Assembly (NCBI GenBank): GCA_044226845.1
Contig: JBGAGG010000015.1
Location: forward strand, 47,776 to 111,775
Direction: 5' to 3'
Length of the DNA stretch: 64,000 nt
DNA from: JAFDZO01 sp044226845
GTDB taxonomy: Bacteria; Bacteroidota; Ignavibacteria; Tepidaquicellales; Tepidaquicellaceae
Shown here in pieces: positions 44,383 through 53,685 of the stretch. The notes beneath the pieces are model-generated. The model saw only the letters and a program-made list of their open reading frames with translations, ran no database searches and was not told where the DNA came from. The position numbers and the translations under genes were made by a program. Every line of letters starts with the position of its first letter. Position 1 is the stretch's first letter.

Positions 44383-46623
44383 ATGAAAAAATTACCCCTG
44401 ATTTTTTTATTATGCGTTTCTTTAACCGCATTTATCTATAAGAAGGCAGAATTATTTTTTAGCACATCAGCTATCAGCGCAACATGGCAAAGTCTTCCAA
44501 ATCTTCCGTATACGCTTTCTCATAATGTCACAGTAGGTTCAGATGCTGATAGTTCTTCTATATTAATTATGGGAGGAGTTGCAAGTGATTCTATTACATC
44601 AAATGTACTTTTATATAATGCCTCAACAGGTTTATATAGAACAACTCTGAGAAAACTGCCTCAAAAACTTATGAACGGATATGGGTTTAAGATAAAAGAT
44701 TCGGTTTATTACGGCGGCGGCTATACTACTAACTGGAGGGATACAATTATAAGTTCAGATACATTGTTTGATTGCTACACATCCGGTTCTATAGGATATA
44801 TCACCGGTCAAAACAGCAAGATCTATTTTACAAAAAATGATTTTGCTAGCTGGGTACCAAAATCAATATCATTTACAAACCGGAATATTGTTTCCATCAG
44901 CATGTTAAATAATTTGACAGGATATGTTATTGCCAATAAATCTGATTCAAGCAGCGTTTACTATACTGCAGATTCCGCTTCAAACTTTTCCATTAAGTTT
45001 ACTTCTATAGCTTCGCGATTAAACGATGTATTTTTTATTAATGCAGCTTCAGGATGGGTTTGCGGTAATAACGGACTTATATCCAGAACAACTGACTCAG
45101 GAGCGAACTGGATTACACAAACTGTCAGTACTGAAAATTATAATTCTATAAGTTTCGTAAATAGTACACTTGGCTATATATGCGGCTCAAATGGTAAAGT
45201 AGTAAAGACAACAAACGGAGGCATTAACTGGATATCGTTGACATCAAATACAACAAAATCATTATACGGAATAGCATCCGATTCTGCATTCGCTTATTGT
45301 TGCGGCGATAGCGGCACTATTATTAAAACTACAAATAACGGAACAAACTGGACTTTACAAAATCCTATTACAATCTTAAACTTAAGAAGTTGTGAAAAAA
45401 TAAATTCGAATAAAATAATTCTTTCTGGAGACCGCGGCATAATAGTATATACAACTAATGGAGGAACTAATTGGAGTCAAAGGGTCGGTGTTACCAGCAA
45501 CCGCCTGAATAAAATTTTTATCACAGCCGGTGATAGTCTTCCTAAAGCAGTAGGAATAAACGGCTGGCTTACAAAAGCTAACAAGCCATTTTTTGAATAT
45601 AAAATTAATGATTCATTATACAAGATAAATGTTAATAATTTTGCAAACGGCTGGGTTACGATGGGTGTATCACCTATTCCTATTGCAGAAGTTTTTTCAA
45701 GCTCAGTTGTAATAAATAACAAGATTGCATTTGTTATGGGAGGCAGATCTACAGGATTTAATATTGTTAATAGCGTGATGAGATACAATCCAGCTGTTAA
45801 TTCATGGAGTATGGGAACAAATCTTCCTTCTCCATTAACTTCCTCAAGCGCTGCTTTAATTGATAGAGATAAAATTATGATTGCAGGCGGCGAAAGATCG
45901 GATAGTATAAGTAATAAAGTTTACATCGGTACAGTTGATAGCACTAATGCTGCAGGATATATTATAAGTTGGGCAACTAGTACAACAAGTTTTCCGATAC
46001 GAAGTTATGCGATGGGCTCTAAAGGATTCCCTTCTAATAAAATTGCATTTTTTATAGGAGGTAATACAACTCAATTTTCATTTTTAGATGGACCGAGCGG
46101 TCCTTCATCTAAAGTATTTATGTACACATCTGCAACTGATCAGTTCACTGAAATACAAACTGATATTGCAAACCCAATTTGCCATACGGGTGTTGACGGA
46201 TTTATTGGAACAATTCCATTAACTTCATCTGTTTCCGATACTTCCGTAAGAATTTTTGCTCCGGGCGGAAGAGATTCAAATTATGTATCAGTAAACCGTC
46301 ACAAAGTATTGAAAATAAACGGACTGGTAAGCGTGCAGCAGTTAAGCTCAGAAATTCCATTCAGATATAAATTAGAGCAGAACTATCCTAATCCTTTTAA
46401 CCCTGTTACAAAGATAAGATACGAACTACCTAAACAAAGTTTAGTTGAGTTTAAGGTTTTTGATATACTTGGTAAAGAAGTGGCAATTTATGTTAACAAA
46501 CTACAGAGTGAAGGAGTGTATGAAATTACATTCGACGGAAAGTCACTGGCAAGCGGAGTATATCTCTATCAGCTAAAAACAAATGGTTTTACCGATATAC
46601 GAAAAATGCTTTTACTTAAGTAA
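44383..46623 (+). CDS. Secreted Kelch plus YCF48-like propeller protein with T9SS sorting domain
   Basis: The 746-residue protein has a signal anchor-like start (LPLIFLLCVSLTAFIYKKAE). Residues about 130-370 contain repeated YCF48/BNR-type blades (WVCGNNGLISRTTDSGANW, YICGSNGKVVKTTNGGINW, YCCGDSGTIIKTTNNGTNW, ILSGDRGIIVYTTNGGTNW). About 20-130 and 440-620 hold Kelch-type motifs (VINNKIAFVMGGR, ALIDRDKIMIAGGE). The tail from NYPNPFNPVTKIRYELPKQS to KMLLLK is T9SS. It is likely surface-attached; the beta propellers suggest binding. Its last 12 bp overlap the convergent regulator gene at 46612. Confidence 0.85.
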   Translation: MKKLPLIFLLCVSLTAFIYKKAELFFSTSAISATWQSLPNLPYTLSHNVTVGSDADSSSILIMGGVASDSITSNVLLYNASTGLYRTTLRKLPQKLMNGYGFKIKDSVYYGGGYTTNWRDTIISSDTLFDCYTSGSIGYITGQNSKIYFTKNDFASWVPKSISFTNRNIVSISMLNNLTGYVIANKSDSSSVYYTADSASNFSIKFTSIASRLNDVFFINAASGWVCGNNGLISRTTDSGANWITQTVSTENYNSISFVNSTLGYICGSNGKVVKTTNGGINWISLTSNTTKSLYGIASDSAFAYCCGDSGTIIKTTNNGTNWTLQNPITILNLRSCEKINSNKIILSGDRGIIVYTTNGGTNWSQRVGVTSNRLNKIFITAGDSLPKAVGINGWLTKANKPFFEYKINDSLYKINVNNFANGWVTMGVSPIPIAEVFSSSVVINNKIAFVMGGRSTGFNIVNSVMRYNPAVNSWSMGTNLPSPLTSSSAALIDRDKIMIAGGERSDSISNKVYIGTVDSTNAAGYIISWATSTTSFPIRSYAMGSKGFPSNKIAFFIGGNTTQFSFLDGPSGPSSKVFMYTSATDQFTEIQTDIANPICHTGVDGFIGTIPLTSSVSDTSVRIFAPGGRDSNYVSVNRHKVLKINGLVSVQQLSSEIPFRYKLEQNYPNPFNPVTKIRYELPKQSLVEFKVFDILGKEVAIYVNKLQSEGVYEITFDGKSLASGVYLYQLKTNGFTDIRKMLLLK

Positions 46624-49600
46624 TACTTCTTTAATTTTATGAAGGAATTGGGCGGAAGGTTTTTCGCCTAATTCCTTTTCAAATTTTTCCAGCATAATTT
46701 TGTATTTAGCTTTTGCTTTATTTATTTCTCCCATGTTTGCATATTCAGAAATTATTTTAAAATATAAATCTTCGTTTAAATCATCTTCCTCAAGCAAAAC
46801 GTTGTAATACTCTAGTGCTTCCTCAGTTGAATTTTTCATTTCCAGAATTCTTATAAGCTCTTTTATTAATCTCACTCTGTCTGTATCAACGCGGCTTCGC
46901 AATTCTTCCACCCAGGGCACGTAGTAACCTTTCATAAAAGTATCTTTGAAAAGCGTTGCAGCTTTTTTGAGAATAATTTCTTTTTCAGGAGAATTATCCT
47001 TTAATCCCTGCTGTTTTTTATAGTAATATTTTAAGCTTTCAATATCCGAGCCGTAAAGATACCCCTGATTGAACTCAAACATTTTATTTTCATAGGACAT
47101 ATATTCAATATTTCCGTAATTCTTCCAGATGCTTCTTAGGTTCGATAGAAACTGGTGAAAAATATTGTCACTATAAGATTGCTCAGAATCTTTAAAGAAC
47201 TCATCAATTAAAATATCTTTGGTTACATAATTTTTTCTGTTAATAAAAATATATATGAACATTTCTTTAAATTTAGCTCTTGTCCATTTTTTATCATCTA
47301 CCTTTATCCCGCGAATGAAAAGTACAGGAACGCCGCAGGAAACAAGAGTGATATCCTGTACTTCTGTAAGATTTACGTTAAGAAAGCCATCTTCATTCCT
47401 TGAAATTATTTCAGAATAAATTTCAGATATAGTATCCTTTTCCAGCCCTGACTTTATTGCAAAATCGGTCAAGTTTCTTTTTTTGATAACTTCAGCAATC
47501 ATTACGTTAAAATAGCGAATGCGGAAGGATTCAGTAATAGCATCAGTAAAATATTTCAGGAATTTTTCTTTGCTTTTATTCATTACTATTTCAGCTATTC
47601 TGAAAGAGAAATATATCTTATCCGGAGCAAGATCATTCTTCAGAAAAAAATCATACAGCTTTAAAGCTTTTTCTTCTTTGCCTGATAAAATTGCATCGAA
47701 TAAATCAGCTGTAGCTAAATCGTTTTCCAGACCGTGGATCCGTAAACTATTTATTTGTTTCAGATGCTTTTTGAGATTTGGAATGTCATCTTCATAATGA
47801 TAAATTTTGCATTTGATTGTAAGCGCAGTAACTAATACTCTGAAATTCTCATGCTCTTTGCATACATCTTCCAGCAGGTTTATCTGTTTTAAACATTCGG
47901 GAAAATTGCCTGACTCAAGGTAAAAATTTGCCGAGGCTTCAATGGCTTGAATCTTAAGCTCAGGTATTAGCTCTACAATTTTTGTCTGTGATAAATTTCC
48001 CAGCTCAGCTTCAGCACTTTTAAAATCACCCGAGTAACAGCTGCTATTCAGATAGTTTATTCCGGTCTGAATTTTATGATATAAGCCGGGCAAATCATTA
48101 AGAGATTTTTTATAATAAATTTTAGCTTCATTAAAATCACCTTTAAGTAAATACAAATTGCCAAGATTATTATGAATATTTGCCCGTGTAGCCGTGCTCT
48201 CCGGGTCTTTGTTTTTGCCAAGTAAAGTAAGTGCTTCAAGACAGCAAGGACTAACTTTTTCTAACATTCGCAAATATAAATAAAATGAACTCAATCGGAA
48301 TAAAAGCCATGCCAATAGTTTTTTTGAAGTTATTTTATTTCTATATTCCTCCAGAAATGTTATTGCAAACTTGCTCTCACCAATGTTAAATTTAATTTCT
48401 GCAATGTGACCAACTGCTTTTACAGTGTAATCGGAAACAGTTTTACTATTCAGATTTAAGAAAGAATCGAATGCAATGACTGCTTCTTCATAATCAAAAT
48501 AATAATTTTTTAAAATTATCCCTTTAAAGTATGTTAAGAGAGGATTCTGTTTGTAAAAAGATTCAGGAATTAGATTAAGTAACTTATCAGCAATGTTTAA
48601 ATCACCATCTTTGGAAAGTTGAGGAATACGTGCTAGTACAATAGGAATTATTTTTTTGTAATCTTCAGCCAGTGCATAATATTTTAAAGCCCTTTCGGTG
48701 TCATTAACATTCATGTAGTAATTTCCTGCATCTGTATAAGTTTGCTTTATCAATTTATCGCCTAAAATAGTCTTCGCCTTCTCCGCCAGGAATTCTCTGA
48801 AGAAAATTAAATATTCAAAACTCCCGTCTGAATTTGTCCTTAGAACAAAATTATATTTTACCCTTAGCAGCTCAAGCAGAAAATTCACATCAATACCTTT
48901 TGATAGGCTTGCAAGTAATTTCATATCAAAGTTATCGAAAAGTGATGACAATACTAAAGTCCGGATATACTTTTCATTTATTCCTTCCATAATTTCCTTT
49001 TGGAAAAAATAATATATCGTTTCACTCAGAGTAGAATTCTCGGGAGCGTTCGTATCATTATACATAGCCTGCAAGAGGATATGTATTCCCGTCATCCATC
49101 CTCCGGTTTTTTCGCAGATATTCAAAATCTGAGTATCGGTAATGTTAATTGAATAAATACTTTGCGCTATTTTTTTTACTGTATTCAGATCTGCTCTTAA
49201 ATCGTTGTTCTGTAGTTCGAAAAAATTTCTTTTCATTCTTATTTTTACTTCATCAAAAGGATATTTTAATGAAGTTGCGAAAATGAAATGTACATTTTTG
49301 GGAGTGTGTTCTATGAAGTAATCAAAAAAGATATGAGCCCATTCAAATTTTGAAATGTGTTCTGCATCTTCTATAATTATATAGAAATCATCTTTAGCGA
49401 ATAAATATAAATGATTAATTAGTGATTTTGTAAAAGTGATTACGGAATTTTTATTCCCGATTTCTTTTTTATTGAATTGTGACTTATAAAAATTCAGCAA
49501 TACTTTAAGTTCATCAACGAACCCGGGGAGTGATTTATCAATTGAGTGTATCAGATAATTTAGAAATGTGTACAGATCTTCATCTTCTTCATCGGTTTTA

Positions 49601-49797
49601 TAATAAGAATAGAATAATTTGTACTCAGCAACAAAAAGTGAGAGGATGCAGGATTTCCCAAACCCTTTTGGAGCATTTACCAGTATTAGTTTTTTATTCT
49701 TTTGAGAATAAAGCTTGTTTAAAACTATTTCAGGTAAAACTAACTGAGAATCCGAAATTAGATTTTCAGGCAGAATTTTTGTGATAAGAAAACTCAA
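46612..49797 (-). CDS. MalT/AfsR-like STAND transcription regulator with TPRs and BTAD domain
   Basis: The 1061-residue protein has a Walker A loop NAPKGFGKSC (residues 41-50), a Walker B-type strand DDFYIIIEDAEHI (about 135-147), and a NB-ARC-like region ending in KTGGWMTGIHILLQ (about 235-248), the layout of MalT-type STAND ATPases. A long TPR region follows (about 345-760). Residues about 850-915 are winged-helix-like (WTRAKFKEMFIYIFINRKNY, SDNIFHQFLSNLRSIW) and about 920-1061 form a BTAD activator domain (YVPWVEELRSRVDTDRVRLI, DEEALEYYNVLLEEDD-like, YKIMLEKFEKELGEKPS). It resembles SARP/LuxR-type activators that integrate a signal through TPR and ATPase. A signal is unknown; the adjacent surface genes and the 44209 repeats are candidate targets. 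Confidence 0.85.
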   Translation of the reverse strand: MSFLITKILPENLISDSQLVLPEIVLNKLYSQKNKKLILVNAPKGFGKSCILSLFVAEYKLFYSYYKTDEEDEDLYTFLNYLIHSIDKSLPGFVDELKVLLNFYKSQFNKKEIGNKNSVITFTKSLINHLYLFAKDDFYIIIEDAEHISKFEWAHIFFDYFIEHTPKNVHFIFATSLKYPFDEVKIRMKRNFFELQNNDLRADLNTVKKIAQSIYSINITDTQILNICEKTGGWMTGIHILLQAMYNDTNAPENSTLSETIYYFFQKEIMEGINEKYIRTLVLSSLFDNFDMKLLASLSKGIDVNFLLELLRVKYNFVLRTNSDGSFEYLIFFREFLAEKAKTILGDKLIKQTYTDAGNYYMNVNDTERALKYYALAEDYKKIIPIVLARIPQLSKDGDLNIADKLLNLIPESFYKQNPLLTYFKGIILKNYYFDYEEAVIAFDSFLNLNSKTVSDYTVKAVGHIAEIKFNIGESKFAITFLEEYRNKITSKKLLAWLLFRLSSFYLYLRMLEKVSPCCLEALTLLGKNKDPESTATRANIHNNLGNLYLLKGDFNEAKIYYKKSLNDLPGLYHKIQTGINYLNSSCYSGDFKSAEAELGNLSQTKIVELIPELKIQAIEASANFYLESGNFPECLKQINLLEDVCKEHENFRVLVTALTIKCKIYHYEDDIPNLKKHLKQINSLRIHGLENDLATADLFDAILSGKEEKALKLYDFFLKNDLAPDKIYFSFRIAEIVMNKSKEKFLKYFTDAITESFRIRYFNVMIAEVIKKRNLTDFAIKSGLEKDTISEIYSEIISRNEDGFLNVNLTEVQDITLVSCGVPVLFIRGIKVDDKKWTRAKFKEMFIYIFINRKNYVTKDILIDEFFKDSEQSYSDNIFHQFLSNLRSIWKNYGNIEYMSYENKMFEFNQGYLYGSDIESLKYYYKKQQGLKDNSPEKEIILKKAATLFKDTFMKGYYVPWVEELRSRVDTDRVRLIKELIRILEMKNSTEEALEYYNVLLEEDDLNEDLYFKIISEYANMGEINKAKAKYKIMLEKFEKELGEKPSAQFLHKIKEVLLK

Positions 49798-49950
49798 ATT
49801 TGTTATTAAGAACTCAATCTAAAGAAAAGAAAGTTAAGATAAAAGAAACTTAAAAATTGCATGAAATCCTTTGCCTAATTAAATTGTAAGATACAAAGGA
49901 AATTTTAAAAATACGAAAGCTAAATTAAAATTCTCTTTTGTTACTTCAAT

Positions 49951-50061
49951 ATTATGGGAGGGAATGAATAAACTTCAAAAACACTATTATTTTTGCTTTT
50001 TTCAATTTTCTAATATGATTTGTAATCAGCAGGTCGGGGTTCAAGTCCCTCTGCCAGCTCA
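49951..50061 (+). repeat. Dispersed repeat copy B: short leader plus 3' half of tRNA-Thr(UGU)
   Basis: Bases 50016-50061 repeat the tRNA-Thr 3' half from TGATTTGTAATCAGCAGG to TGCCAGCTCA, with only four G in the T stem where copy A has five. The leader AACTTCAAAAACACTATTAT (49971-49990) matches copies A and C; the more distal leader is poorly conserved. A sequence GAGACAATTTCCGG that matches the distal leader of copy A occurs instead downstream, at 50120-50133. Confidence 0.85.
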
Positions 50062-50065
50062 AGAT

Positions 50066-50101
50066 AAACCCCTCAAGAATTAACATCTTGAGGGGTTTTT
50101 T
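50066..50101 (+). terminator. Terminator after repeat B
   Basis: AAACCCCTCAAGA (50066-50078) pairs with TCTTGAGGGGTTT (50086-50098) over 13 bp and a T-run follows. It is identical in plan to the hairpins after copies A and C. Confidence 0.85.
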
Positions 50102-50171
50102 ATTTTGTGTGACCTAAATGAGACAATTTCCGGGGATGATTCTATGTTTAATCTGGTTAGCTTTCCCCAGC

Positions 50172-50354
50172 TCAACCTTTCATTTGGAGGTTCAAAGACT
50201 GCCTGATTAAAAACATTATATAATCAATTTCAGTTGAATAAGATAATCCAACCTCAACATCGCCATTCACCCATCTTCCTTTCTCTGTTATATCCTTTGC
50301 TAAACATCTTGGAACGTTTATCTCAGAAAATTCCATATTTAACGAAAGTCTCAA
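50172..50354 (-). pseudogene. C-terminal remnant of a DUF5655-type protein
   Basis: Sixty codons from a TTG at 50354 encode RLSLNMEFSEINVPRCLAKD, then ITEKGRWVNGDVEVGLSYST, then EIDYIMFLIRQSL and a stop. The blocks GHW/GRW-x-NGD-x-EV-x-L and DY-x-MFLI-x-QS are the C-terminal signature of DUF5655 (predicted transport or restriction-associated protein), normally preceded by several hundred residues. The frame remains open only to 50384, where a TAA lies, so the main body is missing. It sits directly downstream of repeat B, which suggests that an insertion or excision event removed the 5' part. Confidence 0.65.
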
Positions 50355-50526
50355 TCTGTTTTCTGCGGAACTATAACAATGAAGTTAGTTTTTAGCATAA
50401 AGGCAGTATAAAGCTTACGTTATTCTTCTTAAACATCAGTAGAAAGATTTTTTATTTCTGTACTTAATAATTCATAAAGACTCAACATTTCTCCAGTTAA
50501 ATACTGATAGTTTTCTAGAGAACAGT

Positions 50527-51987
50527 TCACTTCAGCTTTTCCATTTTTTCAAGTATGTATGCTTTGTGTGTGAAATTTCTTCCGTCATTCGCCTGGCTAT
50601 AAATCATTTCATCAATTTTTCTATTCTGTTCTTCGCATTTAATAATCTCAGAAAAATATTTCAGAGATTCCATTATATTCTCTATAAAATGAGGAATATC
50701 GACTTTATGATGATGATTAAAATTCCTTAATACTTCAAGAGAGGAACGTGCACTTTCGTATGCCTTTAACTCAATGTAATTCATAAGATAATAGTAGCGT
50801 AAATGCAGCTTACTCTGGATATCAGTGACTTTAACTTTGCTAAAAAAATTCAGCGATTCTTCAAATCTGCCTCTTTTAAAACTTAAAATTCCATGGAAAA
50901 AGTTAAATTTTGTATCTCTGTATTCCTCTGCGATATATTGTATATATTCATTTACAAAATTTTCTGCCCAGTCATATTCTTTGATAATTATAGCATTAGT
51001 AAATAAATTATTGAAAGCTAATATTGGTAAGAATACAATTGTATTGTTAGGAAAAAAATTCAATTCGCAAAGGAGTTTGCCGAGTTCGAATGCTTCGATG
51101 TGATATTTCTTATCTGTGCTTAACAAATTCTTATACACAATTTCCAGTGCGGCTCTTATAAGTACATATGCATCATCCTTGAGTACTTTAGGAACTATTT
51201 CAATAATTTCATTTTTTAGCTCATAAAACTGTTCTTCATTAATGCTGTTTGTTGAATAATAGTATAGTAGATAATGGATTTTTAAATATGAATAATATTT
51301 ATGATTAGTACCTTTAAGGTAGTTTAAAAATTTGTTCATATCGAGAGATTCTATATAAGCATCAGCAAATGATTTATCTTCAGGTGATTGATTTTCATTC
51401 GGTGCATGAGTTCTTGCCATTGCCATTACCTGAATATAGGAGTCTCTAAGGAATTGAGTAATGAGAGCTTCGAGATTAAAATGTGATTTCTTATCCTCAA
51501 TCTCATATGACTCTTGATTATTTACAATATGTAGTGGATATAATAATCGGAATTTATAAAACTCTTTCACATCATCTAAAATCAGAGTGCTATCGTTCTG
51601 CTTAATGCTTTTATCAATAAGTTTCTTTGCAGTTTCAAATAAATCTTTGCGTATAAGCGCATTCGAAATAAAGATATCTAATTCATAAATATTGTAATTA
51701 TTCATCTCTTCATAGCCGATAAATTTCCTTAAAAGATTTCCGAATTCTGCGCAGAGATTATTGAGCCTTTTTTCTTTATAAGCTCCCGCGCCAAAAACTT
51801 TTTTTGCCATTTCTTCCGGCTCTAAATCAGATGAAGTAAAATCAGGATAAGCTTTTAAAACAATCTTATAAATTATATCAAGACCTTTTGTAGAATTGTG
51901 ATAGGGGGAATTGATGAAATCGCCAAACCGCTTAATTTCCTGCTGATTTAAAGCTTTTAGGATAGCAATAGTTGAAGTAGAAAGCAT
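50527..51987 (-). CDS. Unrecognised helical protein, member 3 of a four-copy family
   Basis: The 486-residue protein starts MLSTSTIAILKALNQQEIKR and continues FGDFINSPYHNSTKGLD, YPDFTSSDLEPEEMAKKVFG and YKEKRLNNLCAEFGNLLRKF. This is nearly identical over the first ~95 residues to 52063-53520, with which it forms a tandem pair 75 bp apart. After that they diverge. Helical and TPR-like all through, no signal peptide; ends HKAYILEKMEKLK. Function unknown. Confidence 0.65.
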   Translation of the reverse strand: MLSTSTIAILKALNQQEIKRFGDFINSPYHNSTKGLDIIYKIVLKAYPDFTSSDLEPEEMAKKVFGAGAYKEKRLNNLCAEFGNLLRKFIGYEEMNNYNIYELDIFISNALIRKDLFETAKKLIDKSIKQNDSTLILDDVKEFYKFRLLYPLHIVNNQESYEIEDKKSHFNLEALITQFLRDSYIQVMAMARTHAPNENQSPEDKSFADAYIESLDMNKFLNYLKGTNHKYYSYLKIHYLLYYYSTNSINEEQFYELKNEIIEIVPKVLKDDAYVLIRAALEIVYKNLLSTDKKYHIEAFELGKLLCELNFFPNNTIVFLPILAFNNLFTNAIIIKEYDWAENFVNEYIQYIAEEYRDTKFNFFHGILSFKRGRFEESLNFFSKVKVTDIQSKLHLRYYYLMNYIELKAYESARSSLEVLRNFNHHHKVDIPHFIENIMESLKYFSEIIKCEEQNRKIDEMIYSQANDGRNFTHKAYILEKMEKLK

Positions 51988-52062
51988 ATGTGTGTTATGA
52001 TTTAAATTCTAGTTCTCATTCCCAAACTCCTGTTTGGATTGTACATATTTTCTTTCCGTTCT

Positions 52063-53520
52063 TCATTTCAGCTTCTCCATTTTTTCCATTACATAAGGTT
52101 TATGAGGAAAACTATTTACAGATTTTGCTTCTTCATATATTACGCCGTCAGTTTTTTTGCCGTCCATTTCACATTTTATTATTTCGTGAAAATATTTGAG
52201 TGATTTGTTTGCATCATGAAAAAATACCGGCAAATTTTTCTGGTCAATAAAGAACTGCTTAAATGCCTGCAATGTAGAAAGCGCATTTTCGAAAGCTTTC
52301 AATTCAATGTAATTCATAATGTAATAATAATAAACTGAATGCTTTTGTTGAAAAGTAGTAAGCTTAATGCCGTTAAGAAAATTTAATGACTCTTCATACC
52401 TTCCTCTTTTAAAGCTTAATACACCCAGACAATAATTCAGCTGATTTTCTTTTAAATCTTCTTCCAGATACCGGCAATACTCTCTTGCAAATTCTTCAGC
52501 CCAGTCATATTCTTTTACAATAACAGCCGGAAGAAATATATCATTTATAGTTCCTATCGAAATTTTGAATTCCACGCCGGTTTCAAATATTTTTAATTCG
52601 CGAAATAACTTTCCTAAGTCAACTATATCGTAGTAATATTTTTTGTCAAGAGGCGCTAATTTAATTTGTATCAAATGAATTGTTTTTAATATTAAATCAA
52701 AAGCATTCAGCTTGCCGACTAAATGAGCGAGTGTAAAAACGTCATTTTTAAGTTCATAAAAAAGTTCTTCACTTATTTCATTTTTAAAATGATAGTAGAG
52801 CAGATAGTGAGTTTTTATAAATGTGTAATATTTGTTGTTTGTTTTTTTAAGCGAGTCAAGAAACAAATTCATATCAAATGCATCTATGAAATTATCTATA
52901 ATGTTTACATTAGTCAAATAGCCAAGCCCTTTCGAAACATCGTACGAATGCGCTCCTTCATAAAAATCTCTCATAAATAATGAGACCAATGCATCGCAGC
53001 GTTCATTTTCAATCTCATTAAGCTCATTCTTGTAAAAAGCATTTTGTGAAGCCCCCTTAATTTGTTTCTTGCCGCAACCAATGTTGTATCTGTAGTGAAT
53101 TAAGTCGGAATGGAAAAACGGAATTTCTTCAGTTCTTGCCTCGCTTTTTTCAATGAAGTTAACTGCGCTTTTGAACACTCCTCGCATAACAAGTCCTTTT
53201 GTAATATTAATATCAAGATCAAGACCATTTTCATATATCTGTTCAAACCCAATGAATTTCTGAAGCAGGTTTCCAAACTCAGCGCAAAGATTTTTCAATC
53301 TCTTTTCCTTATATGCTCCCGCCCCAAAAACTTTTTTCGCCATAGCTTCGGGCTCTAAATCAGACGAAATAAAATCAGGATATGCTTTTGATATAACCTT
53401 GTAAATCTTATCGAGACCTTTTGTAGAATTATGGTAAGGTGAGTTTATGAATTCTCCAAATCGCTTAATTTCCTGAGGATTTAGCGCTTTTAGAATAGCA
53501 ATAGTAGAAGTAGAAAGCAT
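52063..53520 (-). CDS. Unrecognised helical protein, member 4 of a four-copy family
   Basis: The 485-residue protein is the tandem partner of 50527-51987: the same start (MLSTSTIAILKALNPQEIKR, FGEFINSPYHN) and end (HKPYVMEKMEKLK), with the middle diverged by substitutions and small indels. It is probably cytosolic and helical. It is divergent from the T9SS beta-helix gene at 53686, with 165 bp between, which would carry both promoters. The near-identical 5' ends suggest duplication followed by conversion at the 5' end. Confidence 0.65.
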   Translation of the reverse strand: MLSTSTIAILKALNPQEIKRFGEFINSPYHNSTKGLDKIYKVISKAYPDFISSDLEPEAMAKKVFGAGAYKEKRLKNLCAEFGNLLQKFIGFEQIYENGLDLDINITKGLVMRGVFKSAVNFIEKSEARTEEIPFFHSDLIHYRYNIGCGKKQIKGASQNAFYKNELNEIENERCDALVSLFMRDFYEGAHSYDVSKGLGYLTNVNIIDNFIDAFDMNLFLDSLKKTNNKYYTFIKTHYLLYYHFKNEISEELFYELKNDVFTLAHLVGKLNAFDLILKTIHLIQIKLAPLDKKYYYDIVDLGKLFRELKIFETGVEFKISIGTINDIFLPAVIVKEYDWAEEFAREYCRYLEEDLKENQLNYCLGVLSFKRGRYEESLNFLNGIKLTTFQQKHSVYYYYIMNYIELKAFENALSTLQAFKQFFIDQKNLPVFFHDANKSLKYFHEIIKCEMDGKKTDGVIYEEAKSVNSFPHKPYVMEKMEKLK

Positions 53521-53685
53521 AGGAAAAATTTAGGGGTTTACAAACTATTGTTTATTAATTATTTGCCCTGCCTCTGTTTTTTGAAAAACGGGATTTTTGA
53601 ATAATTTCTTTTTGCTATGAAAGTAGAAATAAAATATTTTGAAAGAAATAAAAAAATAATACACAAAAATTAAAACATTATCCCT

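Larger units (their letters stand above)
49798..50526. other. Mostly gene-free 729 bp with repeat B and a gene remnant
   Basis: The stretch holds repeat B with its terminator (49951-50101) and the DUF5655 remnant (50172-50354). The rest is AT-rich with no further frame or structure I can support. Confidence 0.6.
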
